Of a stretch of DNA of 64,000 nt, positions 61,758 through 64,000 are shown piece by piece; within the stretch, counting starts at the first letter, position 1, and every line of letters begins with the position of its first letter. Both the position numbers and the translations under genes were made by a program. The stretch is from Clostridium pasteurianum DSM 525 = ATCC 6013 (GTDB lineage Bacteria > Bacillota > Clostridia > Clostridiales > Clostridiaceae): positions 1,766,384-1,830,383 of the forward strand of contig NZ_CP009268.1 of NCBI RefSeq assembly GCF_000807255.1, read 5' to 3'. Below the pieces are notes generated by a model. That model had not been told where the DNA came from. It did no database searches and saw only the letters and a program-made list of their open reading frames with translations.

Positions 61758-63035
61758 ATGACTGTTATAGAATTTAAGAATGTTACTAAGTATTTTAATA
61801 TATATCAGAATAAAAGTAACTCAATAAAAGAAAAATTTTTAAATAAAATTCTAAATAGAAACAAATTGCAAGTTAATAGAATGTATGTATTAAAAGATGC
61901 TTCTTATAAAATAGAAAAGGGGCAGACTGTAGGGATTATTGGTGAGAATGGTACAGGTAAAAGTACTAGTTTGAAATTGATTTCAAATATTTTAAAACCA
62001 AATTCTGGAGATATAATTGTTAATGGAAAAATATCATCTCTATTAGAAATAGGGGTTGGATTTCAGCCAGATCTATCTGGTAGAGAAAATGTCTATCTCT
62101 ATGGATCAATACTTGGACTCAGTAAAACTGAAATTGAAGAAAGATATGATGGAATAGTTAAATTTGCAGAACTTGAAAAATTTATGGACACTCCTGTAAA
62201 AAATTATTCTTCAGGAATGTATATGAGACTTGCCTTTTCTGTGGCTGTAAGTGTTGATCCGGATATATTGCTAGTAGATGAGGTATTAGCAGTAGGAGAC
62301 GCTAATTTTCAAAAAAAGTGCTTAGATAAAATAATGGAATTTAAAAAGCATGGCAAAACTATTGTATATGTTTCTCATGATATGAGTACTGTTCGAAGAA
62401 TATGTGATAAAGTTATATTTATTAAGAGAGGTGGATATGTTTTAGAAGGAACTCCAGAACGTATGATAGGATTGTATATGAAATTAACTTATTCATCAGA
62501 TGATCAGGAGAAGAAGGATCTAGATAAATATATTGAAAATAATAATATAGAACAGATTTCAGATGATTTTAATATTGAAATGCATGAAGCTAAGGAATTT
62601 ATAAATGGGAATAGATCTGGAAATAGAGAACTTGAAATTACAAAATTGTATTTTTCAGATAAAGAGGGAAGACCTAGAAATTTTTATGGTACTGAAGAAG
62701 ATATAAAAGTGAATATTGAATATAAAAAAAATAAAGATATAAAAAGTGCTGTATTAGTATTTGAGATTTATACGGAAGAAGGCTGGAAGATTATTCATCA
62801 TAATTGTCAGCAAGATGGATTGGTAATTACTGATATAAAAGATAATAATGTAATCAGCTTTATAATAAATAATAATATTTTACTAAAATCTAAGTATTAT
62901 TTTTCAATAGGATTATTTGATGAGACCTGTGAAAATGAATATGATTTCAGAGATAAACACTATTGGTTTTATGTACATGAAAGTAATATAAAAGAAGATG
63001 GTAAAATTAAAGTTAAATGCGATTGGCAATTATAA
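61758..63035 (+). CDS. Polysaccharide ABC transporter ATPase (Wzt/TagH-like) with C-terminal glycan-binding domain
   Basis: The ATPase domain (about 1-245) has Walker A GENGTGKST, the signature YSSGMYMRLAFS, Walker B ILLVDEVLAVGD and the switch His in VSHD. The C-terminal part (about 275-425) is a beta-sandwich of the Wzt C-domain type, which in O9a-like systems recognises the modified glycan end. This implies a chain whose end is capped before export. AAAGGTG precedes the ATG. Permease and ATPase form one transporter. Confidence 0.92.
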   Translation: MTVIEFKNVTKYFNIYQNKSNSIKEKFLNKILNRNKLQVNRMYVLKDASYKIEKGQTVGIIGENGTGKSTSLKLISNILKPNSGDIIVNGKISSLLEIGVGFQPDLSGRENVYLYGSILGLSKTEIEERYDGIVKFAELEKFMDTPVKNYSSGMYMRLAFSVAVSVDPDILLVDEVLAVGDANFQKKCLDKIMEFKKHGKTIVYVSHDMSTVRRICDKVIFIKRGGYVLEGTPERMIGLYMKLTYSSDDQEKKDLDKYIENNNIEQISDDFNIEMHEAKEFINGNRSGNRELEITKLYFSDKEGRPRNFYGTEEDIKVNIEYKKNKDIKSAVLVFEIYTEEGWKIIHHNCQQDGLVITDIKDNNVISFIINNNILLKSKYYFSIGLFDETCENEYDFRDKHYWFYVHESNIKEDGKIKVKCDWQL

Positions 63036-63059
63036 AGTATATGTGAAAGTGGTGTAGTT

Positions 63060-64000
63060 ATGAAGGAACGAAGCGTTAGTTTTATTATTGTAAATTATAA
63101 TGGTATACAACATTTAAAGGAATGTTTTGATACTATAAAAAAATTAGATTATCCAAAAGAAAAGATAGAATGCATCATGGTGGATAACGGCTCATCAGAT
63201 GGATCAGTACAATTTATTGAAGAAAATTATTCTTATGTAAAGATAATAAAAAATGATTCAAATGAAGGTTTTGCTAAACCTAACAATGATGCGGCTAAAA
63301 TTGCTACTGGAGATTATCTAGCGCTTATTAACAACGATATGAGAATAGATAAAGACTGGTTAAATGCCATGTTTAAGACTTTGGACGAAGCTTCAGGAGA
63401 TGAATCATATGCATGCGTTGGAAGCAAAATAATAAATTGGAATGGAACAAAATTAGATTTTGCTGGCGGCAGTATAAATTTTGCAGGATATGGATATCAA
63501 TTTGATTATGGAATGGATGTAAAAGAAGCAGAACTAAAATATTCCGAAGATAGAGATATTCTCTTTGCATGTGGAGGAGCATTACTTATAGATAGAAATG
63601 TTTTCCTTAAAGTTGGTGGATTTGATGAAGATTATTTTGCATACTATGAAGATGTAGATCTTGGCTGGAGATTATGGATTCTTGGATACAAGGTAAGATT
63701 TTGTGCTAAGGCGAAATGTTATCATAAGCATAATGGAACTTCAAAAAAGTTTAATACCCATAAGATGAAAACTCTTTTTGAAAGAAATGCTTTGTATACT
63801 ATATATAAAAATTATTCACAGGAAAATTTTGATATAGTACTATGTAATCTTTTTTTACTTATACAAAGAATACAAATGGATTTGAATATAAACGATGATT
63901 TATATGATATAACTAACAATAAAGATTTATATTTTGAAATTGATGAAAAGAAAGATAATTATTCCTCAATAGTTGCCATAAATAATTTAAGTAGTAATTT
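63060..64000 (+). CDS. Family 2 glycosyltransferase, cut by the window end
   Basis: At least 313 codons are present and the gene continues beyond the window. The GT2 (rhamnosyltransferase/WbbL-like) domain shows FIIVNYNGIQHLKECF, VDNGSSDGS, NEGFAKPNNDA, LINNDMRIDKDW (the DxD-like site), ACGGALLIDR and GGFDEDYFAYYEDVDLGWRL. The ED and DVDLGWR motifs are typical of dTDP-rhamnose users, consistent with rmlABC nearby. GGTG precedes the ATG, 24 bp after the ATPase gene. Confidence 0.88.
   Translation, partial: MKERSVSFIIVNYNGIQHLKECFDTIKKLDYPKEKIECIMVDNGSSDGSVQFIEENYSYVKIIKNDSNEGFAKPNNDAAKIATGDYLALINNDMRIDKDWLNAMFKTLDEASGDESYACVGSKIINWNGTKLDFAGGSINFAGYGYQFDYGMDVKEAELKYSEDRDILFACGGALLIDRNVFLKVGGFDEDYFAYYEDVDLGWRLWILGYKVRFCAKAKCYHKHNGTSKKFNTHKMKTLFERNALYTIYKNYSQENFDIVLCNLFLLIQRIQMDLNINDDLYDITNNKDLYFEIDEKKDNYSSIVAINNLSSN

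Overview
The window is AT-rich, low-GC Firmicute DNA and most likely comes from a Clostridium (Clostridiaceae) chromosome. Supporting signs are strong AGGAGG-type ribosome binding sites, TTG and GTG starts, T-box leaders, spore genes (SASP, PdaB-type deacetylase, YtxC, DUF4489 protein), ChW cell-wall repeats and TIGR03905/DUF4364/DUF3343/DUF6241/DUF6873 family proteins. I cannot name the species from sequence alone.

Layout. 1-0.8 kb: hairpin-rich DNA without an intact gene. 0.8-5.4 kb: arginine synthesis as two divergent units, argC-argJ leftward and argB-argD rightward, sharing a control region with an ArgR-like palindrome over the argB -10. 5.5-9.4 kb: small conserved clostridial genes (TSCPD protein, beta-propeller, DUF4364, PdaB-like, tandem-OB SSB-like). 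9.4-13.2 kb: acetylated diaminopimelate/lysine pathway (dapH, a patA-like aminotransferase, dapB, dapA). 13.2-14.8 kb: an IS607-type element with intact TnpB but a gutted recombinase, sitting between dapA and its ribosome binding site. 15.2-18.1 kb: SASP, methyltransferase, Hsp33 and a five-tRNA operon (Val, Asp, Phe, Gly, Cys). 18.1-19.8 kb: decayed phage and intron DNA next to tRNA-Cys. 19.9-31.6 kb: DUF6241 and DUF6873 proteins, YtxC, then the translation block thrS, infC-rpmI-rplT, an RNA methyltransferase, pheS-pheT and zapA, controlled by two T-boxes and an infC attenuator. 31.7-36.7 kb: spore-surface-like proteins, a propeller/coiled-coil protein, and a cysteine-desulfurase-like enzyme beside a DUF3343 carrier. 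36.8-44 kb: U32 protein, mutS2, an Orn/Lys/Arg decarboxylase and L25/Ctc. 44.3-64 kb: envelope glycan locus. It holds pgcA and galU (UDP-glucose), a ChW autolysin, a GtrB/GtrA/YfhO three-part glycosylation set, a DUF6056 protein, rmlABC (dTDP-rhamnose branch), an initiating sugar-phosphate transferase, a Wzm/Wzt-type ABC exporter and a glycosyltransferase cut by the window edge.

The most notable structure outside ordinary genes is: (a) the crippled IS607/TnpB element and its position against dapA; (b) a 136-bp repeat present twice at 93% identity with a compensatory base-pair change, probably the end of an IS200/IS605-type element; (c) four copies of a palindromic 70-95 bp intergenic repeat; (d) gene relics at 18.3-19.8 kb (integrase N-terminus, peptidoglycan-binding domain, CAP domain, frameshifted phage protein, group II intron tail). 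All calls were made by reading the sequence; no database search was run.
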